In this document: positions 36,591-49,061 of the stretch, piece after piece | How the letters are laid out: each line of letters begins with the position of its first letter | How positions within the stretch are numbered: the stretch's first letter is position 1 | From: Lathyrus oleraceus | Lineage: Eukaryota > Streptophyta > Magnoliopsida > Fabales > Fabaceae | Assembly: GCF_024323335.1 (NCBI RefSeq) | Contig: NC_066579.1 | Location: 239,119,475-239,183,474 of the forward strand | Direction: 5' to 3' | DNA length: 64,000 bases | Program-made: the position numbers and the translations under genes | Notes under the pieces: model-generated | What the model was told of the DNA's origin: nothing | The model's database searches: none | What the model saw: the letters and a program-made list of their open reading frames with translations, nothing else

Positions 36591-37921
36591 CTCTGAAAAG
36601 GCAGTTCCCTATCGCTACAACGCCGTAGAAGTAGAGAATGGGAAAGAGGTGTGCTTGCCCTCTTCTTCTGTTGTGAATATTGCCGATGTTAGCGGTTTGA
36701 CCCGTAGTGGCCGTGTATTTTCAGCACCACCGAAGCCTCAAATTAATGCTGATTTTGTTGAACGCCCGATCGGGAATGCTGTGAATTCTCCGAATCCGGC
36801 ACTTGCTGTTAAGCCCTCCTCCGTACTGAAAACTCCTACTTTTGTTGGCCCGAGTGGCAATGTGAAAGAAGACTGTGATGAGATGATGAGACTCATCAAA
36901 AGGAGCGAGTACAATGTTGTAGACCAACTTCTACAAACGCCATCCAAAATATCTGTGTTATCCTTACTCTTAAATTCAGAACCACACCGAGAGGCTCTGC
37001 AGAAGGTGTTGGATGTGGCATATGTGGATCACGATGTCACTTTGGAGTAATTCGATAGCATTGTTGCAAATATTACTGCTTGTAACAACCTGAGCTTTTG
37101 TGACTCTAATCTCCCTGAGGAGGGAAAAGACCACAACCTGGCATTACATATATCTATGGGTTGTAGAGACGACGCCATGTCCAATGTACTGGTGGACACT
37201 GGGTCGTCATTGAACGTATTGCCAAAGTCCACTCTCTCAAAGTTATCATATCAAGGGCCTCCCATGAGGCAAAGTGGAGTAGTTGTGAAGGCTTTCGATG
37301 GGTCTCGCAAAACTGTGATTGGGGAAGTTGATCTCCCAATCAAGATCGGACCAAGTGATTTCCAGATTACCTTCCAGGTTATGGACATTCACCCATCGTA
37401 TAGTGTCTCTTAGGCAGACCATGGATTCACGAGGCAGGCGCCGTGACGTCCACCCTACACCAGAAATTGAAATTCGTGAAAAACAAGAAGTTGGTGGTGG
37501 TAGGGGGAGAAAGGGCTCTCCTGGTTAGCCATTTGTCTTCCTTCTCTTATATAGATGCTGAGGTTGAAGTTGGAACTCCTTTCCAAGCGTAATCTATTGC
37601 TGAGCCTATTGAGAAAAGAGCTCCTTCATTTGCTTCCTACAAAGATGCAAAGATGGCCATTGAGCGTGGTGCAACCACTGGTTTAGGAAAAATGATTGAG
37701 TTAAAAGACAATAAGTCTCGGGCTGGCATAGGTTTTTCTTCTGGTACTTTCAACAAGCAATGTTTATTCAAGAGTGGAGGTTTCATCCACACTGGTCTAG
37801 ATGAGGAGGCTGCTGCCGTTTTAGAAGAAGATACAAAGGATTCTGACAATTTCATCATCCCTGGAGGGGTCTACAACAATTGGGTCGCTGTGGATATTCC
37901 AACAGTTGTCCATAAGTCAAC
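36591..37921 (+). pseudogene. gag-pro: Element B gag C-terminus and aspartic protease, decayed
   Basis: Coding begins directly after LTR F. The gag tail and protease lie in one frame, unlike in A. Defects are TAA at 37048-37050 (A has CAG/CAA-type glutamine), a one-base loss near 37395-37405 before the LLGRPWIHEAG block, and TAA near 37589. The catalytic VLVDTGSSLNVLP motif is intact near 37186-37225. The last codon is split by the intron. Confidence 0.9.
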
Positions 37922-38187
37922 GTAATGATCACTTTGTTTAAAAACCCTTCTCCCATGCCAAAAGGAAGAGTGATAACATTGTTGGCAACATAAATACAAT
38001 GATATTATCATTCAATAAATTCATGTTAAATGTTTGTTTTTCCCATTTATTTTCCCTTTTTGTTTTTGCATGAAATTGGTGATCACATAAAACCCTAAAA
38101 AATAAAATCAAATCAACCTTCTCATCTGCATAATGATTTGCATTATTTGAATTCTAAAGCTTTTCATATCAAAAAATCATTATGCAG
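37922..38187 (+). other. Predicted intron of element B (266 nt)
   Basis: The donor GTAATG is at 37922 and the acceptor TATGCAG ends at 38187. Joining restores a codon and enters the pol frame. Site positions and flanks match element A's intron, although the interior differs in places. Confidence 0.75.
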
Positions 38188-38310
38188 GCTGATTTCTAAA
38201 CCCATTGAACATAATGACCCAACACCATCTCCCAATTTTGAATTCCCTGTATTTGAGGCAGAGGAAGATGATGTTGAAGAGATTTCTGATGAGATCACTC
38301 GGCTACTTGA
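38188..38310 (+). pseudogene. pol: Element B pol, N-terminal piece before solo LTR C
   Basis: It encodes an acidic leader (ending FEAEEDDVEEISDEITRLL) preceding RT. The frame is resumed at 43061 in phase after removing C and one CTTGA copy. Confidence 0.85.
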
Positions 38311-38790
38311 TGTCGCATTACGCGAAAAACCGGCGGGAAAACAAAAACAACAGAGCCGCCACCGTGCGTTATTTATCCCAAAGGAGGGAAAGGAAACGCT
38401 CGAAGTAAACCTGGAAAAGACATGGTCTCGCGACCAGAGAGAGATGGGATCGGGAGTCGGTTATACGAAGGGAAGGTATTAGCACCCCTACGCATCCGTC
38501 GTACTCGATGGGATCCACGCACACAAGAAAGGATAAGGTTGCTAAAAAAAACTGCTCACAAACTGCACACAAGGCTGGAAGAAAACACAAGAAAACAAGA
38601 GAAACTAACTCGGCAGGATATCGCATCCTGGGCCTACGTAGTCTGTCAGACACAGACATCAGAGTCGACGTAGTTCGGGACAGGGGGAAACGTGCTCGCT
38701 AGGATGTCGCATCCTATGCATACGTATCTTCTCTGACTGGAGAAGAATCAGAGCACTCGTAGCTCGGCTAACGCACGCCAAACAAAACAC

Positions 38791-38950
38791 AAACAGGAAA
38801 CCGACTGCCAATCGCTGGACTTACGTCAGACTCCACACAAACAGGAAAACATGGAAACCAAATGCCAATCGCTAGACTTACATCAGACTCTGAACCAACA
38901 TACACACACAGGAAACCAACTGCTAATCGCTGGACTTACGTCAGACTCCA
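38791..38950 (-). repeat. Three-unit minisatellite in solo LTR C
   Basis: About 56-bp units contain 'aaccgactgccaatcgctgg' and 'acttacgtcagactc' type words. It is the counterpart of the arrays in A and F. Confidence 0.8.
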
Positions 38951-41900
38951 AACACACACAAAGGGGTTGAAAAAGAAAAAGGGCGCCCGGAGAGATCTGC
39001 TCATCTCCTGCCTACGTACCTCATCTGGTATGAGGATCAGGGCGACGTAGTTCCCCTACGCAGGGAAAAAGGACTAGCCTAACCAGAGACTGGGAAACGA
39101 CATACTAGAAGGGAGACTAACTCGAGCCTAATAGTTATCATGCAAGTTCACCATGGCCCTAGGTTAAGGTTTCTATCTAACTTGCACAGGGAGCAAGCTA
39201 TCCTAAACAGCATAAGCAAAAGCAAACATACACACAATTAGCATACACTATATACAAACAAAGTGGGCTCACACAAGGCTAGGCTGTGAAACACAAGCCA
39301 ACTGGAATCGGGTGTAATTAGCTCTTAACCCTAACATTGAGAGTTAGGGTGAAGCAGATGAAATGGGAAGTGAGGGTAAGACCTCACAGCTCTTATCCCT
39401 GGCTTGGGAGAGCTTCAGACAAATGAAAGTGGGAGTTCAGAAAGTTGGAACTCTTCTATCCACATATGACTGACACAACAAAGATCTTGGGTTACTATCC
39501 ACAATGCATCAACACAAGGTGTGTGAGTAAAGTGGATGACACACTGAGTAGCAGGAGATGGATTGCACATCTCTTTTATCTTCCAATTGCCTTATCAAAG
39601 GACTTTTCCTGCTTGGCACAAAGATAAACAAACACAAACATTGCCTCTTAAGGAGGGCTTTAGACAGGTGCCTGCCCAAGTAACAGGACAGGTCTTCCAG
39701 ACTACATGAAGTCAGAGAGTTATACCTCAAATGGTTAAGCAACCAAGCAAAGCAAAAGCAAGTTCAAAAGAACTTAAGCAACTTATGTACCTGAAAAAAA
39801 TCTAACTCAATCAGTATACAAGTCAAACAACCAAACAGACAATCACACAATCAATCAGACAAGCAAGCAAGCAATGCAACAATGTGCAAGGCACAAACTC
39901 AAATACAAATGTCTTGGCATCAACCTACAAAACAACTCAAAGTTAGTCAACATCAACCAATTTAGTCAACTCAAGCAAGTGAATCAATCCCAATATTGCC
40001 ATGTGCTTCTTAACCTGAAATCAAAGCTCAAACATAAGCAACAAACCACTAGGGCAAGGCCTAGGGTCAAAGAGGGAGAAAAAATCCAAAACAGAACATG
40101 AAATTCAACATGAATCAACCTCAATCAATTAAGAACACAATCCAAAAGGTCCCGTATCAATATCATTCACCAAATTCATTTCATAAACCAAACATGGCAA
40201 GGTATGCAAGTTGAAAGCACATTGTGACAACAGAATGAACAAATGCACATTAATTCAAACATTATTCAATTAATCTCAAGAAAATTCATGGGTAAACAGA
40301 ACACACATCATGATCATCACACAAAAAATTAGGGCAATTGGACCACAATAGGAATGGTAATCAAATTGTATAAGGCAAGGCAATCAAAACAAGCTCAAAT
40401 ATGACACCAAATGTTACATCAACTTAGCATAAGCCTAAAACAGAAATGGAACAAGGTAAAAACCTCAAACCAAAGCCAAAACAACCTCTAACATGTCTAG
40501 AAACAATGTGCAAAATTTCACATCCATAGGATAAAGAACAAGCATTTCACAAACAAATGAAAATCAAGACTATTCAAAAGCTCAAACATGACCATCCAGA
40601 ATGAAAAATCTTAATCAAATCAGAAATCAACCCAAAAATTCCATCAAAAATCATGAGCATTCACAACATCCATATCAAGTATCATACAAAAAATCAAGGC
40701 ATTTGGAATTCATTTGGCATGGCAAATCAATTAATCAAGTTGGACATCACAAGGTGTAACACAAATTGTCACACCTACCTTAACATGATCATAAAACAGC
40801 AATGGCACATGATAAAAATACAAACTCAACACCAAAATGTCCATCAAGGAGTCTAGTTTAAGCATACAAAATTTCATGAGCATTGGATAAACAACCATCA
40901 TTTCACATAAGATATGGTAAGGTATAGCACAAAATGAACACATGTACACAAACCCTAGGGCAAAATATTTTCCAGCCAAGCACATTTTCTGGAAAAATAA
41001 TCAAAAAAAACTAGACACAATAAGGAAAACAATGCAAAAATTCCCATATTTTTTGGATCATTATTTAACCATTTATGAATTTTGGAAGTGAAAGAAAAAT
41101 TAAAAAATGCATGAAACATGATACATGGAAATAATGGAGGGAAGTCAAAAAAATGTAAAATATCATTTGAATAATGCTGGAATGGGGAATCGAAGGGAGT
41201 TAAAATTTGAATGCTAGCGCGCCAGCATGTGAAACACAGTCGTTTCACTTATCTTATGTGGCATAGTCAAGCGCTTATGGCCAATCAAATTGCCATGCCA
41301 ATGCCAAATGGACCAATACATGCACGGTATCACAAAAACACATGCAACACATCAAAAACACGCTGCAATGGATCAAACATGGTTTTCAGGAAAAATATTT
41401 CATCATCTTCATACAGTTCATCGTGTTCATGCATGTTCATGAACAAAAGTCTCAGATTCACAAAATAAGCATATCATCGTGTTCATCTCTCATCACTCAT
41501 CACTAATCCAGGCATGGTTTGACCTAATTCTCACTAACATGAACAAATCGAAGCAAACAAGTTTCACATGTCAAACTTTAAATCCTCATAACTAATTCAA
41601 TTCTACATGGAATTTCATGAAACAAAGCTCAGATTAACCAGTGCTCAAAGATCTACAAAACTAGCATAAGCAATTTAAGAATGGAGAGATGCGATTTCTG
41701 ACCTTGATGAAGATGCAAAACTGGAATCGATGACTTGAGGCCTTGTAATGCTCCAACAGATCCTCTTCAGTGCTTGTATGGATGAATGAATGAAGGTTTG
41801 AGGCTTAGATGTGCACGATTCTTCCAGAATTTGCAACTGCCATGGATGACCTTCAAGCTTTAAACAGGTTCCAACTGCACGATTTCTACTGGATTTGGCT

Positions 41901-42052
41901 TCAAAAATGCTCAAATATCCTTCCAGGTGAAGAATGGATCAAGAAATATGCAATGTATTTGCAGAATTTCAAAGAAAATTGAGAGAGAAAATTTGAAGAA
42001 ATTTTTTAGATCTGAAAATGTGGTGGTGTTAACAGAAAAACAGTTATGATTT

Positions 42053-42064
42053 GCTATATATATG
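42053..42064 (-). promoter_or_regulatory. TATA-like box in solo LTR C
   Basis: On the element strand GCATATATATAGC lies about 1 kb after the LTR start, a plausible core promoter. No transcription evidence exists. Confidence 0.45.
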
Positions 42065-43055
42065 CTGTGTTAATCATCCCTTAATCATGCTTAGGCCATT
42101 TGGTAATTGGATTAGTGAGAATGGAGTGTTTGTGCAAAATTACTATTTCACCTTATGCATGAGAAAAGCAATGGAATAGTGCACGAATTAGGGCTAAAAT
42201 TCCCTTGAAATTTCATTTTGGGAGCCAATACAAGTGTTGGAATGATCAAATAATGAACCAAATTCAAACTTGAATTTTTCCCTCCAAAATCAAGTGATTT
42301 TCCAAAAAATTATGTGATGAGAATGCATGGAATGTGAGGTATTTTTTGGAAAGTAGAGGTCACAAGAAGAATGTTGCAAAAAGAACCACTCCATTTGGCC
42401 TTTTGGTTTGAAAGTTATGCATGTTTGAAGTTCCATGTTCACTTGGCCATGATTGATCCATATCTTTTCAACCACACATGAGACATCCATGATATTGGAC
42501 TTTTTGGAAATGGGAGAGAAAGATATTCAACTTTCATGTTGTACAAAATTTCATTTGAAGCTTTCTTGATGATGTAATCTTGAGTTGAAAACCTTTCCCT
42601 TTTTGGCAATTTCAAATTACAGGTCACTTACTATTTTTGGAAAGTTTTGATCTGACCTCAAATTCTTCAATGTTGATGTTTGAAATGTCAAATGAGACTT
42701 GTTTGGACATGAATGAGGCATCTCTAACCATCTCCCACCTTCAAATCCATGGTTGAATTGACAGTTGACTTTTATTGACTTTCTAGGGTTTTAGATGAAT
42801 TGATCATGAACTGATGAGCTTTGAGCCTTCAATCTTGGCCAAACCACTTCAAAATGATCCCTAGGTCACATGAACTCATTGTACCAACCCTAGGGCTTTG
42901 ATTCCATGAAGAACACCCTTGCTTGCTTGCACAGTTGAATCTCTTGATCAGTCTGTCTGATGGGATGCAATGGACTAATGCAATGACAATGCAATGTTTA
43001 TGACCTAAAATGAGAATGTATGTACAAATGGGAGGTGCAAATTTGAGGTGCTACA

Positions 43056-44186
43056 CTTGAGCATGAAGAGAAGATCATTCAGCCGCATCTTGAGAATCTG
43101 GAAACAGTCAACTTGGGGTCTGAAGATTGTGTGCGAGAGGTAAAGATTGGGGCACTTCTGGAAGAATCTGTTAAGAAGGGGTTGATTAAGTTGCTACGAG
43201 AATATGTTGACGTCTTTGCCTGGTCATATGAAGACATGCCGGGTCTAGATACTGATATTGTGCAACATTTCCTACCCTTGAAGCCTGAGTGTGCGCCTGT
43301 GAAGCAGAAACTCAGAAGAACTCATCCTGATATGGAAGTGAAGATCAAAGAGGAAGTTCAGAAGCAAATTGATGCGGGGTTTCTGGTGACTTCTACATAT
43401 CCTCAATGGGTGGCCAATATTGTGCCCGTGCCTAAGAAAGATGGAAAAGTCCGGATGTGTGTAGACTATAGAGACTTGAATAAAGCTAGTCCGAAAGATG
43501 ATTTCCCTCTACCACATATTGATATGTTGGTAGACAATACAACTAAATTCAAGGTCTTCTCGTTTATGGACGGATTTTCCAGATATAATCAGATTAAAAT
43601 GGCACCCGAGGATATGGAGAAGACAACATTCATCACACCTTGGGGAACATTTTGTTATCGAGTGATGCCCTTCGGTTTGAAGAACGCCGGAGCCACGTAT
43701 CAACGAGCTATGACTACCTTGTTCCATGACATGATGCACAAGGAGATTGAGGTGTACGTTGGCGATATGATCGCTAAGTCAAGATTGGAGGCTGTATTCC
43801 CTGTAGAGGTGGAGATCCCATCAATGAGAGTCTTGATGGAAGCCAAGTTGATTGATGCTAAATGGGTTCAGAGTCGTTATGACCAGCTGAATTTGATTGA
43901 AGAGAAGAGATTGACTGCCATGTGCCATGGTCAGTTATATCAGCAAAGAATGAAGAAAGCTTTTGATAAGAAGGTCAAGCCTCATGTGTTCCGAGAAGGT
44001 GACCTTGTGCTCAAGAAAGTCTTGTCTTTTGCGCCCGATTCCAGGGGCAAGTGGACTCCAAACTATGAAGGTCCATATGTTGTTAAGAGAGCCTTTTCAG
44101 ACAGTGCTTTGATACTTACAACTATGGATGAGGAGGATTTCACTCGTCCTGTGAATTCAGATGCAGTCAAGAAATACTTCTCCTAA
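43056..44186 (+). pseudogene. pol: Element B pol, remainder, with large in-frame deletion
   Basis: The RT N-terminal half is present (CVDYRDLN, MDGFSRYNQI, MPFGLKNAGATYQ). The catalytic motif reads YVGDM instead of YVDDM, losing an aspartate. Straight after IAKSR the sequence jumps in frame to the integrase tail (VFPVEVEIPSMRVLMEAKL). About 1.9 kb encoding the rest of RT, both RNase H domains and the integrase core are missing compared with A. A GGA-GTTG-like word occurs at both breakpoints in A (microhomology). The frame stays open to TAA at 44184-44186. Confidence 0.92.
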
Positions 44187-46944
44187 AAATAAAAACAGAA
44201 TAGCTCGCTAAGTTAAAAACCCGAAAGGGCGGCTTAGGCAAAAATGAGCGTCTCGGTGGATTGAAAACCCGAAAGGGCGATCCAAGCAAAAGTTAGAGAC
44301 ACAAAAAATATATAATAATGATATATGTATCCCGCTAGATTGAGTACCTCATCCTGGGGAAATCTAGGCAAAAATTAGGGATTTGGCAAGTAACTGCATC
44401 CTGACAAGACTTTGTTCTACAACTGTCGTCCGTCAGAGATTCTTGCTCATTATCAACCAAAGCTTCAAATACATCAGATTCAGAATTGGTGGAGAAATGG
44501 TCATTATGTTCAATGTAGCCCTTTTCCAATATATATCACCAATTTCAAATTTGTAAAGATCTATGGAGTCTTGCCATTCGCAGACTACCATTCTATCAAA
44601 TAAATTTGAGCCTTTTATCCAATTATTGGCACTCTTATCTGTTTCTATTCAACAAATGTTTTGCATGTTTTGATTAAGAAAATATCATTGTTTTAAACGA
44701 TCAAATTTTTTATAATTTGTTTTTAAACAAAGTGAACATTCACAATGACGAAAGGATACTTAGGAGATCCTCAGTGCTCTCCCAATGGTGGTACGATCCC
44801 CAACAGGGTAAGATTTTGTCCATATTCCTGGCATGACTGTATCTCTTCCCTCCGGAACCCCTTGTGGTTTATCCTACCAAGTGGATTGCTTGTTGAGAGT
44901 CACCTCTCTTCCCTTCAGCAGAGTAGCAATCTTTCTTCCTCAGCAGCTTGGATCTCTTTGGGCAAGAGCGGTATTTGGTGGTTGATCCCGATAAATCCTT
45001 TATCTCCTCGGATAGATTCCCCAATAGAGTTGTTGGTGTGGTGGACCTTGTCTGTGATAACTCTCGTCCCCAGCTGAAATGATTGATGATTCATCCTCTG
45101 CAGAGTTCTTTGCTTCCTGGTATCTCTGATCCCCAACAAGTTGGATACTCTCCGGTGAACTTGGCTTTCTCTCTTGAGATGTAGTACCGGTCGATTGATT
45201 CCTGGACCTGGTTGTGTTAGATATGTCTGTTTGTCAGCATACATCATACATAAACCATGCATATTCATGCATAATTATAACATTCAGATATTCATGTTGC
45301 ATTCTTTGCCATATATCGTTGTTTGCTGTCTCCTGCTATTTGGTGATATACTTCCCCGAGCAGATGTGTGTGTCTGATCTCTCCATATAGAGTCAGCTCC
45401 ATAAGCAGAAAGCGTCTATCCTTTCTTCCATATTCCCCACCGGGTTATATCCTCGTGGATGTTGATTGTTTTTGTTCCTTCCCAACACATATACTGGGAT
45501 GGTTTTCCCCATTGAGTTATATCCTCACCAGGACAAGTCTTGATTTGGTGTGCCTATCTAGTTTGATCCTAGATCGGTCTCTTGAGACTCTTTTCCTGTT
45601 TCCCCGTGGTAAATGAATAATTGCTCAATAATTAGTAATTATTATCCCCGGCGGAGTCTGTGTTTCTCTACCCTCATACCGGTAGTTGTAAACCCTATTT
45701 ATTCCCTTTTTGCAGAGTAACTATTTTTGCTCATCTTTAATTGGTGACAGTTATCTTCATCCAATATTCGGTGATGATATCCCCTCATCTGCTTGGATAA
45801 TTTCCCTGATTACGCAATTTATCCCCACCGGGTCATCTCTCGTCTACCTTGTTGTTGTTGGTAACGATTGTTTCTCCCCTGAATTGGTCATCATTATATA
45901 CCTAGTTTCGGTATCCCGATGCCTTTTCTTTTCGGTCGATTTATCCTTTATTAACTCAGTAACCGGTTGTGGATAATCGTCCATGCGAGTATATTATCTA
46001 CGTTCTAACGGTAATAGATAGTATATCTCATGCACTCTCGGGTCTGAAGCCTTTTGTTCTTCCCCAGTTGAGTAAGATTTGTATCCCCTTTGTGGAGTCG
46101 AATATCCATCCTGTAATCGAGTTTGCTTTTAGCCCTCTTTTGGATGATGAGTGTTTTGGGAATATTCCCCAATTCACGCCTTGGTTGGTCACCTATTATA
46201 TGCCCAGTAACCGGTATCCCTGGTGTTCCTTCCTCTCTGCTCCCTATTATGACTTTTTGTCCTCTGTGGAGTCAGAATCCCTGAGTTGAAGTATTACCTT
46301 TTAGGTTTTCCTCAAACATTTTAAAGTTTTGATATCTCTCACCCTTATGCCGGTCTTGGATATTCATCTCTTCCTGAGCATGTTGTATCTCTCACCCTCA
46401 TACCTGGCGTTCAGATCACATGTCTCCATGAGCTTATTACCCAGTAACCGGTAATACCTCGTCCCGCTACTTTCCCAGGAGTGTCCTTGTGGACATCCCC
46501 AGCGAAGTCCCTTAGTGGATTGTTTTCATCCGGATTTTATCCAAAGTATCCACTGTGGATAGTTTTTTGCTGTATTGGCATATTCCCCAATGCATGCATC
46601 TTCGAGTCAGCTTGAGCCTTTCCATTGGATCTTTTCCCTTTGGAATTCTGTTCCCCAAGCTTTGAGTCGTGACCTGCTCGCGCATTTTTATCCCTTTTCT
46701 ATCCCTAGGAGAGTCCCTAGGGTCTTGGTCCCATGGGGTGAATTGCTCATATGAATTATCAGTGGCTTCTGATTTCTTTGCTTTTATGGACACATATCTC
46801 CACAGAGTGCTACCACTTTTCATACCTACATTTGCATCATGAGGTCTCTTAGGGACCAAAATTCGTCTCTTTGTTATTATTTAAGTCCATTCTACCCCGT
46901 CGAGACGAAGATTTTAACCTTCACTTCTCCGGCTAGAATGACCT
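44187..46944 (+). other. 3' UTR of element B, single-copy homologue of A's tandem unit
   Basis: The first 250 bp match A's pol-proximal UTR. From about 45215 the sequence matches the reverse complement of A's 2312-bp unit, once only. Hairpin motifs are retained with new arm sequences: 45994-46021 (TATCTA/TAGATA), 45668-45685 (CTACC/GGTAG) and 46436-46456 (ATTACC/GGTAAT). The text is rich in 'ccccagttgagt' and 'atcccc' words. No gene was seen; the open frames shift relative to A. Confidence 0.85.
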
Positions 46945-46958
46945 TAAATAGGGGCATC
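46945..46958 (+). promoter_or_regulatory. Polypurine tract region of element B
   Basis: AAATAGGGGCATC directly precedes TGTAAGACCCC. Ogre elements have a similar purine run before the 3' LTR. Confidence 0.7.
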
Positions 46959-49061
46959 TGTAAGACCCCAATTTTGACCCTAAGATCCCTCATGGCATCA
47001 TAACATTGCATTTGCATTGCCTCAAGGATCTTTAGCATCTTGGTTCCCTTTGCCTTTGGGTGGGACTCCTTGTGATTGGTTTGAGATCACCAAGCATGCT
47101 TGAATTATACATCATTGTTTCTCTTACTTTTGTTTACTAACCAAAAGCACAAAAATGTGTCACTAACATCTTTTGTTTGAAGCTTGAGTATCATCCAAGA
47201 CACTTTGTGGGTTCTATTTAGATGATCAGTCAACACAAGGGAATGGCTTGAGATACTTCCAACAGGTTCAAATGGGGTCTATTCGTCAGTCAAAACGTTA
47301 ATCTTGAAGGAGCAAAAGTTTGTTCATGAGCTGTCATGCTCGCTAGGCGAGCAGAATGGGTCGCCTAGCGAGTCCCAAGAAAAGCCACCAAAATCACCTG
47401 CGCTCAGAGGAATTTCTTGAACTGTCATGCTCGCTAGGCGAAGCCCACGTGTTTAAAAAAAATAAAAATAAATAAATAAATAAAAATAAAAAAAACGAAA
47501 AAAAAACAAAAAACAAAAAAAAACGAAAAACGAAAATAAATAAATAAAATATAACAGAAAATTTTTGGACTTGGGCCTCTCTCATTTGAGCCCACAGGTC
47601 CACAAAAATCAGGTTATAAATTCAGAGTTTCAGTGAAACAAAAGGCCATTCTATTCCTATTACCCTGGCAGGAAAAAGATAGTGAGAGAAGAGCTAACAG
47701 AGTTCAGAGCAACCTCCAGAGACTGAAGGGAACTCATCTGCAAAGAACCAATTCCCTCTCATATAAACCCTAAGAGTGCTTTGCAAACCCAACCAGGCAA
47801 TTCAATTTCATTCGATCTCTCCAGTCAGGTTTGCCTTATTCCCATTACTTTATGCTTTTAATTTGAATGCTCTGAATGTATGAGGTATTATGGGTGAATT
47901 TGATACCCTTTTGATGCATGTGTTTGACAAGAGGTTTAAGCCTCCTACCCTTGGTTGCTTTTTGTTTTGTGAATTTTAATGGCATGATTCATGTGGTTAC
48001 ATTTTGATTTGGGGGCACCTCTTGATTACCCTATCTTGTTTCTCTAACCTGTTTGTTGAGTTTTGTTTTGTGAGGGCTCATATGATTCTTGCAGAGATGG
48101 CTTGCCTGGTGTTCCACTTTATTTGTGGGATACCACCTGGAGGTTTATTCCGATTACCTGTACTGACTCGCTTTCTTTGATGGTGCTAGCTTGAGAGATC
48201 TCTGGGTTTCTTATCTCTTTAATTGTTGTTACTTTGGATCTTTACCCGTACGATAGATCTCTCGATCCCTTTACTTTTCCCGCATGTTACCGATTTCTTA
48301 GGTTTCGTATAGCCTCTCATGGCATGTCATTTAAGATAGCGCGGTTCCTTCATCTAGGACTGCCTTTTTGCATGAGCATCCCTAAACACCCCAAACTCAT
48401 TGATTTTTCTTCTCCTAAGAACATGTTATCTCCTTCTACTATAGGCGAGTAAGTCTCCAAAGGTCAAGCATCCGGTAGATTGCGTAGTAACGTCGTTCAC
48501 CCCAAAACACAACCCTTACCCCGTAGTTAGTCGAACTACGTTTCGCTCTGATTCTCATTCCAGATGAGATACGTAGGCATAAGATGCGATGTCTTACCGA
48601 GCACACTCCTCTTTAACCCATAGGTAGCCGAGCTACGAAGACTCTGATTCTCAGATTCAGATGAGATACGTATGCAGTGGATGTGACGTCCGTGCGAGTC
48701 ATTTTCTTTTGACCCTTCTTTTAGTAAGTAGTACATTAGATAAACATACACACTTTTCCCATCCCTTCAATCATGTTTACACCAATAAGTTTTCACAAAA
48801 TACCAACCTTACAAAAAATGTGAAAAGGGCTCCCTAGGAGTACCTAGGATGCTTTGGGTGCCTAATACCTTCCCATTGCATAACCAACCCCCTTACCCAG
48901 ATCTCTGACATTTTTACTAGTTTTTGATTCGATAAAACTTTTAGGTTTTTGTTCGCTTTCTAACCATTCCTTTGGATAAATAGAAGTGCGGTGGCGACTC
49001 GACTTGTATGGTTTACCTTGGATTTAGTCAATATCTCTAATGGTAACGAATACCCCGCTAC
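46959..49061 (+). repeat. 3' LTR of element B (2103 bp)
   Basis: It starts TGTAAGACCCCAATTTTG, like A, and ends TACCCCGCTACA. It is much shorter than A's LTR. Inner parts match D instead: the CTCGCTAGGCGAG palindromes (47339-47442) and a block at 48455-48500. A TATA-like TTATAAATT is at 47614-47622. An A-rich stretch lies at 47454-47550. Sequence following 49061 is D's gag. Confidence 0.88.
47339..47442. repeat. CTCGCTAGGCGAG palindromes in B's LTR
   Basis: Copies are at 47339-47351, 47361-47371 (TCGCCTAGCGA) and 47430-47442 (last base changed). They match the set in D's LTR and lie upstream of the TATA-like box. Confidence 0.88.

Larger units (their letters stand above)
38311..43055 (-). 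repeat. Element C: solo LTR of an Ogre-like element (4745 bp)
   Basis: The termini are TGTCGCATTA and GGTGCTACA in plus-strand reading, flanked by CTTGA at 38306-38310 and 43056-43060. No internal coding region is present, so it is a solo LTR left by LTR-LTR recombination. Alignment with A and D shows minus orientation. Its start (TGTAGCACCTCAAATTTGC on the element strand) places it with D, not A. Nothing else coding was seen. Confidence 0.92.
36591..49061 (+). mobile_element. Element B: Ogre-like element, 5' part off-window, containing solo LTR C
   Basis: Visible parts are gag-pro from 36591, an intron, pol (split by C and internally deleted), a 3' UTR, a polypurine tract and a 2103-bp 3' LTR. 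Its right edge lies in D's gag, so B inserted into D. Its 5' LTR and ORF1 should lie left of the window, beyond F. Confidence 0.85.

Noticed and set aside
47394..47603. Phenylalanine-rich hydrophobic frame on the minus strand
   Set aside because: It translates the A-rich stretch in B's LTR; low complexity explains it.
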